This document shows, in pieces, positions 43,054 to 53,897 of a DNA stretch of 64,000 nucleotides (its first letter is position 1; each line of letters starts with the position of its first letter). A program made the position numbers and the translations under genes. The notes below the pieces were generated by a model. It did not search any database. It had not been told where the DNA came from and saw nothing but the letters and a program-made list of their open reading frames with translations. Source of the DNA: Rhynchopus sp. YZ270_cl-10 (taxonomy: Eukaryota > Euglenozoa > Diplonemea > Diplonemida > Diplonemidae); NCBI GenBank assembly GCA_964035575.1, contig OZ037871.1, positions 62,001 through 126,000 of the forward strand, written 5' to 3'.

Positions 43054-45771
43054 TCACTCAGGTACCATGAGATCTTTCGCAAATAAGTCGACGACAGGCG
43101 GGACTGTCTTGGTGCGTGCGTAGTAACTGAGGACCTCGTTCTTGTAGTCCTTGCTCGTATCAACACCCGAAGCACTCTCCTCGTTGTAGAGCTTCACAAG
43201 CAGTGCGTTCTCAGTCGAAAACTCGTTCCGCTCGATCTGTGTCTCGAGCTGGTACATCCACTCCTCATTTGCCCCGCCCTCGTTAGCCTTAATAATTTCA
43301 CTCACAACCCCACACTTCCCGTCCTTCATCCGCACAGCCACAAGCTTCCGAAGAGTGAACGACAGCTCCACCTCCTTCGTAACAAGGCCGTCCGCAACTA
43401 TAGGAATGTTCCAGCTTGTCCCGCACCGCTCCAGCCTGCGCACATTCGTGTTGACGGGGCCAAGCATGAAGAACTTCTTCATCCCAATGCAGCCCATGTT
43501 GCCGCACACTGCAGGTCCACATGCTATTGCGGTGTTCACTTTGAATTCCTCGTTTCTCTTCTCGCGGATGACGAGTGCAGTGTTGACGCCACGTTCCTTC
43601 TGGTTCGATGCGTGGATCAGTGCGTTGAAGCTCACGGTGACCTTGTCGCCACACACATCGTCGACAACACCTCTGTGCACCTTAGAGGAAGCTATGAGCA
43701 CTTCGAGGTAGGCTGCGATGACGCTGCCGACCTTCCCGGCTGCCACCTTGTGCACCTGGGAGATGTTGGACACGAGCAGTGTGATGTTCTTCGTGTGCAC
43801 AGAGGCATCGAAGACAGTGCGCTGGTTGGCTGCAGCTGCTGCACTCGCGCTTTCGGTGTACGACCTCTGGGAGAGGGAGAGGTGAGAGCCTTTGGAGCCT
43901 TTGGAGGAGATCTTCGGCTTGTCAGCGCTGGCACTCGTCGCATCCTCTTCGTCTGTGTCTGTAATCAGCACAGACTGCGGAAGGTACTGCCTGTACTCAA
44001 GAAGGTTGCCAAGCATGGTCTTGAACGACTTCTCCATGTTGTTGATCTCCGACAGAAGCGACAGCGGACGGTCTGGGTCCACCTGCTCAAGGTTCATAGT
44101 CGCGACAAAAGACATGTCAGTCATCAGAAGCATCAGCGGCTCTGTGACACGGAAGACAAACACAATAGTCAGCACAAGTGGAACAAGAGCACACGCGACA
44201 ACCACAATGTACAGCACAGTGCGTGCTTTCTTCAGGTCCTCCTCCACAGCGTCTTCCGAAGCAGCAACCTCTGCACGTGTTTTGAGGTTCACACGGTCCA
44301 CTTCTCCCAATACGAATTCTCTGTCCACAAGAGACACTATGTACCAGTTCAGCCCGAGACCGTTTTCGTACTCTGTCACCCTGTTTTGTGTTGTGTTTGT
44401 TTTTCATGTTTTCAAGTGTGCAACCATACCTCGCAATGAAAATTTCCCCGTCGGGTGCCCGTTCGGTTTCCAAGCTTAGGTCCAGCGACACGCCGTCGAC
44501 CAACACCTTCTCGTACATGAGCACCACCTCGCCACTTGCAAGAGTTGCGTCCTGCTCAAAGTACTGTGCTGTGCTGTTCACGTATGGGTCCACACACTCA
44601 GACCCACGGATTGCTGTCGCCTGGACAATCATCTGCCCAGCAAAGGGAGCTTCCCTGTACATCATCGCGCTGTGTGAAAGTGTTTTGTAGCAAAGCTGGG
44701 AAGCCGAAGCCTCGCGTGCTTGTAAAAAAAATATATTTTTGTTTCATACTTTCCGTGGCTGGTTCCCACCAAGAGTCCTCTCTGGTCCACTACCGCACCG
44801 TAAAGGTCCGACTTGCGTGCAGCGATGAAGACACGACCTAGGGAGCCTCTGTCGCCTCCCATATCGATTTTGCTGAGGAAGACAGAGATCTTGCGGAGGT
44901 CGGCACCTGAGACGCCCATGCCGAGCTTCTCACCTGTGGCCTTCATGCCGTAGACACAGCGCACGATCATGCCTGTGTAGGTGCCAAGGCCGACGAAGCT
45001 TGAGTAGTACACATCTCCCAGGGGTGCCTGGTCGAAGGTGCCGCCGTAGTTGAGCAGAACGGCATCCACACGGTGCCCTCCGTACGAGTAGTAGCAGGGA
45101 GCGTCCAGCTCGCGCCCCTCCGTCAGCACACCCTGCTCCGTGGGGCTGCAGCCTCGGTCCACATTCGAATCGTTCGTGAACATCCCGAACACCTCGCCGC
45201 TGCCGTCGGGGTAGAACGACCCCGAGTACGTCCTGTCCTCCACAGGCCGCATGAAGCTCTCCTGGTGGTCTGTCCCGTTGTTGTAGTTCAGCCAATAATG
45301 GTGGTACTCATCCTCGCCACGTGCCAGTGTGTGTGACCCCTCCACGACCGCCATGGCCTGCTTCTTCTCAGTGTACACACCAATGCCGTCGATGTCTGAG
45401 TGTGTCACCGTCTGGTAGTAGAAGAGCTTCTGCTTCGACAGAAGGTACTCCCACGACGTCACAGTGTCTCTGTCGCCATTCGACATCTCGTCGCACAGTC
45501 CGCGCATCAGGTCATGGGAAAGCCCGTTGAAGCTGTGGATCTGCTTGTCTGCAGACTCCCCCAGCTGCTGCAGGTACTGCTCGGTAAGTTTCTTGACAGA
45601 CTGCTCCCCCGCTAAGAAGGCACTGTTGACAGAGGCGTCACGTGAATCGCGTGTGTCGCTCAACGCACGTTCCGCTGTGGTGAGCGAGAGGGTCGTGCAG
45701 AGGACAGCCACCACCACAACAACTGCCACCACCAGCACTACGTTCAGCACACGGATCGAGAGGAAGCCCAT
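43054..45771 (-). CDS. Membrane receptor with cyclase-homology domain, C3 (3 exons)
   Basis: Exons 44750-45771, 44430-44669 and 43054-44380 total 2589 bases, 862 residues. Introns are 80 and 49 bases with GTATG donors (GTATGAAA, GTATGGTT). Start ATG 45769-45771. Same plan as C2: TM1 ~8-29; Cache-like ectodomain (VTSWEYLLSKQKLFYYQ, DIDGIGVYTEK, YNNGTDHQESF, LLVGTSHG); TM2; EYRQYLPQSVL; a Ser/Ala-rich linker (SSKGSKGSHLSLSQRSY); cyclase-homology domain with LLVSNISQ at the first metal position, VCGDKVTVSF at the second, and LGPVNTNVRRLE. The N-terminal ~80 residues and the TM2 region are almost identical to C2, while ectodomain core and linker differ. Likely a surface receptor of a tandemly expanded family. 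Confidence 0.92.
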
Positions 45772-45830
45772 TGTTGGTTCCTTTGGGGATGGTGAGAGGG
45801 GTGCGTGGGAGGGGTGGCGAGGTGGAAGGG
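45772..45830 (-). promoter_or_regulatory. Conserved 59-bp segment before the C3 ATG
   Basis: Identical to 37589-37647 before C2, pyrimidine-rich on the gene strand and ending in AAAGGAACCAACAATG. Plausible trans-splice acceptor and 5' UTR; kept by recent duplication or gene conversion. Confidence 0.55.
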
Positions 45831-46369
45831 CGTGGGAAATACAACTTAAAAACCCCCCCTTTTTTTTTGTTTCAACTCTTTGCAATACAGGGGCTGGTTG
45901 CTCCAGTAAACAATGTGGCAAACTAAAAAATCGGGGATGCCTTGATTAAGCGAGAGGGAGAAAAAGACAAAACAATAGGGGATACGAGTCTAAAGATGAT
46001 ATTATAGCTGTGCAGAGAATGGGACGACGGGGAAGGGGGTTCTGTGTTCAGCACAGTTTTGTGTTCTCACAATTACGACACCCATGTTCAAATGTACCAG
46101 ACAGCCTTGGTCATGCGAACAAAAAGCATGGTGTGATAATAAACTAAAGAAAGGAAGAAATAGAACAACTGGGCAGTTAAAAGCATTAGGGTTCATTTGT
46201 ATTTATTTCTGTTGTGAGACATTTGTTTTGTATCGACAGTCGCCTCCTGGGAGGCACGCTGCTGTTGCCGGCACATAATCGAGCATTTTGTTTTGTTTTG
46301 TTTTGCATCTATGAAACTCTGATGCAAATCACGGTTCGGCAACCCTGAAGGCCACATAATTCACGGCAA

Positions 46370-46545
46370 GAGGGGGACGGACGCCTAGTAGCTCTACTGG
46401 TCCACCCAAACGATTAGCGTCTCTCGACCAGTGGACACTAGTAGCCCAGCACTAAGTTGTTACGACTGGCAGTTCTAGTTGTAGTAGTCCCCCTCTGACT
46501 AGCCGTGTTCTCTCTTCTTCGGGGGAGGGTTCGCTCCTATTGAAG
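46370..46545 (-). repeat. Structured-looking repeat, family I, copy 1
   Basis: On the minus strand: CGAACCCTCCCCC, AACACGGCTAGTCAGAGGGG and several CTACTA/TAGTAG and CCACTGGTC pieces that can pair. Shares order and motifs with 48160-48380 (GAGTCCCTCCCCC, GCACGGCGGACCTAGTCAGG, GAACTACTAGG). Not a tRNA by inspection; function unknown. Confidence 0.4.
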
Positions 46546-47230
46546 CGGAGGGGGGGGGAAAGAAAAGAAAAGTTTATAAACTGCTCCTGACCACCTTATT
46601 TATGCGTAGTGGTTGCGTCTTCGTATGTTGGATTTCAATCTGGGGTACCATAAAACTAAGCCTCTGTGTTTGGTCATCAAACACTGGGCCTGGTCGAGAG
46701 GGATGTAAACCATGACACATCACCCAAAGAAAAGTTGGAAGAAAAATAGATGGACATGTTTCACTCACACATCGAGGGTCTGTCTACACCCTGTGTGCGT
46801 TTTTTTTTTTTTTTGTTTTGTTTTGCCGGGAGCTAGTTAGTTTGCTCATCACAGCGAAAAACAAAGTGAAGTTGATAATGACAATCGCCTCTGGAGAGTT
46901 GAAAGGGTGAAACCAAATGATTCGCCCTTTTGCTTTGTCGTGGTTGTGTTGTGATCTATCCCTCTGCTCTGAGGGAGGGGGGGGGAGGGTACTTTTGTGC
47001 AACGATGCGTTTTTTGCTGAATAGAAAACATTAGTTTCATATTACTATCAAATCAACAAAGAAGAGAAAGTTACAGGAAACGTTCTATACAGAGGTATCC
47101 AAGAAAATAAGTTATTTCCCAAGATTTTGGCAATGTTTTTTTTTTTCGTTGTTGGAATACTATTTAGATTTTATTTACTAGAAACGGATGTAGACAGCGT
47201 CATCTTCAGCCGTTTGTTTAAAAGGGGAAA

Positions 47231-47285
47231 AGTTTCATATACTTTCAGTTCACAGAATTGAAAGTATTTGAGAGGGTCAACACAT
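47231..47285 (+). repeat. Dispersed hairpin repeat, family C
   Basis: AGTTTCATATACTTTCAGTT, CACAGAATTGAAAGTAT and TTGAGAGGGTCAACACA; perfect 9-bp arms. Confidence 0.7.
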
Positions 47286-47345
47286 ACAAAAGTTGAAACA
47301 TGAATACGCTGCGTGCGTACATATCCTTCTGAAAAAATAATGGTA

Positions 47346-47566
47346 GAGTTGAAATACAAAGCCCTCTCATGAGCAGTGTACCTTTGGTACAATGACCGGC
47401 TGTACCGAGGGGTGGACACCCCAACCATGCAGTCCTACATCCATTTCGTGGTTTACATCTGATATGTGCTACTCCTGCTTCCACTCATCAGCCAGATAAA
47501 CAGGGATTATTGCAAACACAGGGACGCAAAATACTGTGTGATGTAGGGTCCGGTTGGGGGGGGAAG
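47346..47566 (+). repeat. Dispersed ~220-bp repeat, family F (longest copy)
   Basis: From GAGTTGAAATACAAAGCCCT through TGTACCGAGGGGTGGACACC, CATGCAGTCCTACATCCATT and GCTACTCCTGCTTCCACTC to GGGTCCGGTTGGGGGG. Collinear with 7595-7795. Confidence 0.7.
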
Positions 47567-48159
47567 AAAAGTTTATAAGATGATCCTGCCAGTCACCTTG
47601 TCACCAAAAAAGGTAGTTCCTCTCTAGGAGAGCATCTGCCTTAAAAAGAGCTTTTGAGAGAACTTTTTGTTCTTTCTTTTCAAATTCAAATTAAAATGAA
47701 AAAAATGAAGATAGTTAAAATATGATGCTTCATGATACTCATCTCTTGTCTCACAACAAAACAGAAAACGGGGAAAAAAAACAGAAAAAAAAATCACTTT
47801 GAAAAAGGAAAAATGCGTCTTGCATTTGTACGCATCGTAAAAAGAAAAAAGAGAAAAAAGTCGGAAAGATGAACCTATGAGCCTCTAGATCATCCTCTCA
47901 AAGCTTTTCTCACAACAACAAAATAATAATATTGGGGGAGAAGGGGATAATGGGAAGAGAGTGGGCAAATTTGTTTGTTGGTGTGGTTTTGAAAGAAGAA
48001 AAAAAAATAATAATGTGTGTGTGTTTACTGACTTTCGTTCCTGATTGTTTTTTTGTTTTTTTTTTTGTATTAGCGACACCCGAGGATGAGCTACACTATA
48101 CTACACACGTCTATGTGATGCCGGAATTAATTAAAGAAGACTCATAATCGTGTGTAGTA

Positions 48160-48380
48160 GTCGGGAGAGGGCACGCCCTCTCCCCTCACAGCGGACTGCT
48201 ATCAACGGGGACTACAGCAATACTAGTCCAAATAACAAGCACTTGACGACTAACGTTCACACCAGTCACACACTACTGGTTTAGCACCAGTCGTTATCGT
48301 TAAGACCTAGTAGTTCCACTAGCCCCCCCTGACTAGGTCCGCCGTGCTCCTGTATGTGGGGGAGGGACTCCACTGGTACG
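48160..48380 (-). repeat. Structured-looking repeat, family I, copy 2
   Basis: Directly follows the SL fragment on the minus strand and ends in a strong hairpin, GGGGAGAGGG/CCCTCTCCC (about 48167-48186). Shares CTAGTCAGG and CACGGC blocks with 46370-46545. CCAGTAGTGTGTGACTGG forms another stem. Function unknown. Confidence 0.4.
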
Positions 48381-48382
48381 GA

Positions 48383-48395
48383 CCAATGAAGTACA
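48383..48395 (-). other. Spliced-leader 3'-end fragment
   Basis: TGTACTTCATTGG, 13 bases identical to the SL 3' end at 2918-2930 and, as there, followed by GTC. Upstream is an A run (minus strand), so the rest of the leader is missing. Possibly a 5'-truncated copy of SL-bearing RNA; chance is not excluded. Confidence 0.4.
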
Positions 48396-49141
48396 AGGGA
48401 GTTTTTTTTTTTTGCTAGAGATATCTTCTCAGAAGATGGGCGGTGGGGGGACCAAATGATTTGCATCAGGTGAACAACAGCTCAACCCATAACAGGCGAG
48501 CCAGGTCCTTCAGAGCAAGAGAGAGAGAGAGAGAGAGAGGGAGATGCAACAGCTTGACAGGGGAATAGAGAAATAAAAAAAAGTGCAAAATTATTATTGG
48601 AACATAGAGTGGCGTACACTCAGACACATTTTTTAGTAACCCAAGCTCTTGTAGGAATTACTAAATTAATTTCAAAAGACGCCCTCTTCAAGAAAATAGA
48701 GAACTCTGTCTGAAATCATGCAATTAAAACACCCAAAAAAATAAAAATAAAGACATAAAGGCAACTGCATACTTGAAGAGCGAACAACAAAACTAAAAAT
48801 CGAAGAACATTATTGTAACACAAACGACTAAAATGATGCGCTTGCTGCTCAATAAAGACATTGTTACCTTCAGGAAAATACCAAAAAAATAAAATAAAAA
48901 GACAGAATGGGGTAGGAAGAGGGCGGGGAGTTGGACATTTGAAAACAGTGCAAAAAAAGAAAAAAAAAGAAAAGAAAACGCTACGAAGGACGGATCTTTG
49001 TTGGGTACGGCACGCCTTCCCTGTGCATTGCCCTTTTTTTTGTGCTGCAATCGACGATCACCTGCCAATAAAGCAGGCGACTCAAAACATCACACTTCTA
49101 GAATGAAGGCACTCTGAGTGTCTTCATTTTTTTTTTTTGCT

Positions 49142-49195
49142 TTTGACAAATTGTTGGAATAGTGTAGTTTCCACCTCTGCAAAAGCTCCACTTTC
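49142..49195 (+). repeat. Dispersed repeat, family E
   Basis: TTTGACAAATTGTTGGAATA, then GTGTAGTTTCCACC and GCTCCACTTTC. Confidence 0.55.
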
Positions 49196-49860
49196 AATGA
49201 TTTTTGATAAACTGCTTCAAAGCAGCTATGAATCTCTCTTGATCCAACAACTGTTTAACTTGCGCATCTCTGGGTAACACAAAGAAAGGGGAAAATGTCA
49301 CACCCCTAAGAGTATAACACAATGCACATGCAAAACATAATCCCCTGCCCACAACTCTCTTTGGGTTGTGGTAGGGAGACAGTGATGCTTTTGCTAATTC
49401 CCCCTTTTTTGTGTCCCTTTTTTGGTGCACAACCTTCCGGGGCAGGTGACCTACAACAATTTTGTCCATTCTCACGGGGGAAAAGAAACCGTACTGCACT
49501 GATGGGGAAAAAAACAAAGAGAAAAAAAAAAACGTTCGTGTTATAGTGACGTTATGTAAGCCGTGCTCAGGTTGCTTTGGCCCACCTTTTGTGTTCACCT
49601 AAAAAAAATTAGAATTTGAAAAAAATATAAAGAGTGCGCCACAAAAAAAGGGGGGTTTTTTTTTGAGACAACACAACTACTTGGCAACTCAACGAGGGAT
49701 ATATTACTATGTTCCCTCGGGGGGGGTTATGAGTTGGAAAACGTTAGAGTGCAATGGTGTGAATGTGGCTTTGCTTAAAGTTCACACATCATTTGGGGAT
49801 TGTTTTTTTCCTCCTCCAGGTTGCGCTTTGTGCCCACCTCCCCTCTCGGAGTTTAACAAA

Positions 49861-49899
49861 AAAAAATTAATGAGCTCCACTGGAGCTCATTAATTTTTT
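49861..49899. repeat. Perfect 39-bp palindrome
   Basis: AAAAAATTAATGAGCTCCA, then C, then TGGAGCTCATTAATTTTTT: 19-bp perfect arms. On either strand it could form a hairpin followed by a U run. No gene adjoins it. Confidence 0.9.
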
Positions 49900-50220
49900 A
49901 CCTAACTAGAGGGGGGTGGTCCCCCTTTAGCCACTTCGGTGCGTTTTAGAAAAGTATCAGATGTGGTCGAAGGGTTTTATTTTCTACTAAGTGTTCACAT
50001 GGTCAAAAAAGGGGATCAAACATGGAACCCGACCAAGTTTTCACAAAGTTTTTACGTCTTTATGGTGTATTGTGCGACCTTCGACCAACGCCATTGATAT
50101 TATCATAAAAGAATCTTGGAGTGGACTGGAATTTTCAAAAAGAAAAAGAGAAAAATGGGGTTGTTGACTCCCGACTGACCCACATACGATGCCAGCCCTG
50201 AAAGCACAACAAAAATAAAA

Positions 50221-52425
50221 GAGAAAAGTTCGATTTCGGCCTCGAAAATACCCGTGACACCGATTTGTCACGGTACTTTGTCACGGAATTTTTTTGAAAG
50301 ATTCGATTTCGTGACAAAAAAAGTTCGATTTCGTGACAAGCTGATTTTTTCATTGACACACAAAATTCAATTTAGTGACAAATGACTTTTTTCATTGACA
50401 AAAAAAAATTCGATTTCGTGACAAATCCATTTTTTCATTGACAAAAAAATGTCATAGAAAAAAAATGGATTTTGTCAAGGAAAAAGTCGTGACAGCCAAC
50501 CCGCCAGTCACTGAAAAGTGACCAGACAGCCACTTGACAAACACAAAAGAGGCCATTCTTGAGCTGTCTAGAAACCGAAGGGCAGAGACTGAAGACACAA
50601 GGTATGATAACTTTATGATTATGCGAGACTTAGTATATCGCGAACACGGTCAGGCTTGCACGCCTCTGGCCAGAGGCCAGCCCCACTAAATGATATGCAG
50701 CAGACACTCATTGCAAATTTCATTTTCATTTGGTAAAAAATTAATGGGTGCGCAAGTTTCTATACCTAATACCCCAACCCTCACCCATACATTCCATTAC
50801 ACACACCAAAACAGATCGAATCCACCAGCGCATGCGACGAGAGTTCGGTTATTATGGTGGTGGAAAGGGGGGTGGGAACACTTTGTCAGTCACTGCTATA
50901 GCCATTAACCAGGGAGCATAGCTAGTGCAAGAAATTCGACTTTGGAAACCTTCCGGAAAGTCTGTCCTCTGCTTCCGGAGGACTAGACACAAGAAAATAT
51001 TGTTTGTTCCCCCAGAAAACCAGTGCACAATTCACACTCCTTGTGGGTGGTCTTGTTGCCTTTTCGTCATAGTAATTTTGGCCCAGGCATGTTCTTGAAG
51101 CATGAAAATTTAGTGTGTATGGGGCAGGGTGTTGTTTTGTTCTGAATTCTCTTTGTTATAACATCTAAGTCAATCGCGGGTGGTGGTTTGTGTAGCGTGA
51201 GGCACTCTTTTTAACAAACTTCCTGCAGTTGCTATGCACTGTTATTTCTTCGGATTTATCATCATACAGCGTAACATAGTGGATTCGCCTGGTCGACACA
51301 ACCTTTGATAGATATGGGATAACCAACCCCCTTCGACCCCTCGTGGGTTCACTGAACAAGCCCTAGTGGTAGTTAAACGCGATTGACATTTACATTCCTA
51401 GAGATGAAAGAACAAGATAACACTTCTGTACCCGCGCATCAAAATTGTGGAAAACTTTGCACCCCAAACACCCTCAACAACGCCCGCCAAAAGGCGCCCC
51501 TTGTTTCTGGGAGTTGGTTCTCATGTTTGATACACTGCACAGCAGGCATTCCTCCTGAGTCCAACGCATGTTTGGCCTGTCTGCGGCGTTGTACTTAAGG
51601 TGCACGAAGACAGGGTCTGGTGGTAAATTTTGCGTAGTACTGCGACGTGGTACTACGTGGGTCTGGGAACCTGGTACCTGGGTACAGGATATTTGTTGTA
51701 AAGACATCTTCCACCATGCATTGAGGAGGGTAAGACAGTGTTCGCAGTTTCTACCTGATAGCATTACACATTTAACTTCTCCACGGGGGTCTTGGGCCGT
51801 TCATTCGGTTATACCTTGACTACCGGAAGATATTCTTGAGGCCTTTTTGGTCTCTAGAATATCCGGTCTTCCCGAACGGAGGCACACTTTGTGTGTTACT
51901 ACGACCTGGCAATTTCCAGCAGTAGGTTAAGTAATCTTTCTTGTAAATTGTTGGATCATTATCTCCTCAGTGCATGCATGCCCCACGTGACTGGACACTT
52001 TTGTGTTTGTCATGTGGAGCTGTGGTTGCTCTTTCACGACTTTTATCCTTGTGTCCAGTGTACCCAGTACCCAGTGCCCTGTCACGACTTTTTCCGTGAC
52101 AAAAAGTTTGGTTTCCTTGACAAAATCCATTTCTGTCACGACTTTTTCCTTGACAAAAAGTTCGGTTTCCTTGACAAAATCCATTTTTTCATTGACATTT
52201 TTTTGTCACTGAATTTTTGGATTTGTCACGAAATCGAATTTTTTTTGTCAATGAAAAAATCGGTTTGTCACGAAATCGAATTTTGTGTGTCAATGAAAAA
52301 ATTGGTTTGTCACGAAATCGATTTTTTTTTGTCACGAAATCGAATCTTTCAAAAAAATTCCGTGACAAAGTACCGTGACAAATCGGTGTCACGGTAATTT
52401 TCGAGGCCGAAATCGAACTTTTCTC
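50221..52425. mobile_element. Mutator-like element with long TIRs and 9-bp duplication
   Basis: The ends begin GAGAAAAGTTCGATTTCGGC and end GCCGAAATCGAACTTTTCTC, with inverted repeats extending ~245 bp (left) and ~350 bp (right). An exact 9-bp duplication AAAATAAAA flanks it (50212-50220, 52426-52434). Long TIRs and a 9-bp duplication fit the Mutator/MULE superfamily. The TIRs are built of subrepeats of CGATTTCGTGACAAA and TTTTTCATTGACA, likely transposase-binding arrays. The 1.6-kb core has normal base composition but no recognisable transposase; an ORF on the minus strand at 51474-51764 (CEHCLTLLNAWWK, CTQVPG) is unidentified. Probably non-autonomous. Confidence 0.85.
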
Positions 52426-53370
52426 AAAATAAAATGATCAACGTAAAGCTTCCCTTCAGGCCTCAGTCTTGTATCAAGGCGAGAGAGAGGCCACTGCACC
52501 AGAGCTATTTTAAAATTTTATCAAAAAAAAAGAGGATAAATAAATGTTTATTAGATGATCATAAAAGTGCTTTTGTCACCTCTCATGAATAAGCTGTTCT
52601 GGTGGACGCAAACTAAAGCTGCGCTGTGCGTAATACCAAAGGCCTCCTCAAAAAATAAGAAAAGAAAAAGTTGAAAGTGTCATTGATTACTTGAAATGCC
52701 TCACCGTTCATCAGCGGGGACTCAGACACTAAGAGAAAGGACAACCCTCCCCTAGGACGAAGGAGCTCGTGCCCACAGCTTTTTTGAAGAAAAGGGGAAA
52801 GTCAACGTCTCGTCTGAATCGTTTTGTTTACTATAGAATGTAGGTTTTTTTAGCTGTCGAGACGACGTCTATTTTGCCTTTCGCTATTCTCCTCTGTGCA
52901 GCCAGACTGAAGCAAAAAAAAAATCTAAACAAAAAAGAGAATGGTAAGATGAACCTAAGCTCGGTGTTTAGTCATCATACACAAAATAAATCTTTTTATT
53001 TTTTGCAACAAGGCTACTTGGCGAGGAAAATATAACGAAACGTCTTCTTAAGCGAGACAATAGGCAAGACGTTTGCACCGCTTCGAAAGCGAATACCTGA
53101 TAGGGAGACAAAACCATTACTAAACTAAGGATTGCTGCAGAAACCGTATGGGCAAAATGCCAGGTGACCACTGCAAGCAAGAAAACCACATCCCTTTTTC
53201 GCCATTTCTTTATTTTTATTTTTGCTCGTCTTTTTTTTTTTGGTGCAAAAAAAAACGCAACACGTTGTTCTCGGTGTAAACACCACAAATCACTGGTATG
53301 TCACAAATTGCAGGCAACATACCAGATCGACGTCAAAGGCAGAGAGTGGAAACGTGAGGTACGAACTCAA
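52426..53370. other. Intergenic spacer with family A and B modules
   Basis: About 52550-52585 is a divergent family A copy, 52676-52731 family B (AGTTGAAAGTGTCATTG... CTCACCGTTCATCAGCG) and 52946-52977 family A (CTAAGC/GTTTAG, outer TCATCAT). No gene recognised. Confidence 0.45.
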
Positions 53371-53897
53371 ATGGGGTGGCCCGGGGGCACGGCGTTTTTT
53401 TTTTTCAAAAATAAAAAAAATAAAAAAAAAAAATCACAAAAAATCACAAAAAATCACAAAAAAAATAATAGTAAATTATCACGGCAATATAAAAAAAAAT
53501 CACAAAAAATCACAAATGATCACCAAAAATCACAACAATAAAAAAAAAATCACAAATAATCACAAATAATCACAACAATCAAAAAAAAAAAATCACAAAA
53601 AATCACAAATAATCACCAAAAATCACAACAATCAAAAAAATAATCACAAAAAGTCACAAAATAATCACGGCATTAAAAAAAAAATCACCAAAAATCACCA
53701 AAAATCACAAATAATCACCAAAAATCACAACAATCAAAAAAAAAATCACAAAAAGTCACAAATAATCACGACAGTAAAAAAAAAATCACAAATAATCACA
53801 AATAATCACAAGATTTTTTGTGATTCTGTTGCGACCTCTTGTGATTTTCTCCTAAAAAAAAGAACACAATTTCAGCCGCGCCCACGGGCCACCCCAT
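53371..53897. mobile_element. TIR element filled with a 10-bp satellite
   Basis: The ends ATGGGGTGGCCCG and CGGGCCACCCCAT are complementary, continuing imperfectly (GGGCAC/GCGCCC). The interior (about 53430-53815) is an array of AAAAATCACA-type decamers (ATCACAAAAA, ATCACAAATA, ATCACCAAAA) ending in an inverted GTGATTTTC stretch. Possible 3-bp duplication CAA (53368-53370, 53898-53900). No coding. Confidence 0.7.

Larger units (their letters stand above)
45831..50220. other. Intergenic spacer rich in dispersed modules, no gene recognised
   Basis: Contains family I (46370-46545, 48160-48380), family A remnants at 46655-46678 and 47578-47607, family C at 47231-47285, F at 47346-47566, E at 49142-49195 and a palindrome at 49861-49899. 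A (GA)n run is near 48520-48540. Confidence 0.45.

Noticed and set aside
46370-48380. Family I repeats as tRNA-like SINE heads
   Set aside because: Neither a cloverleaf nor A/B boxes could be drawn; kept only as a repeat of unknown nature.
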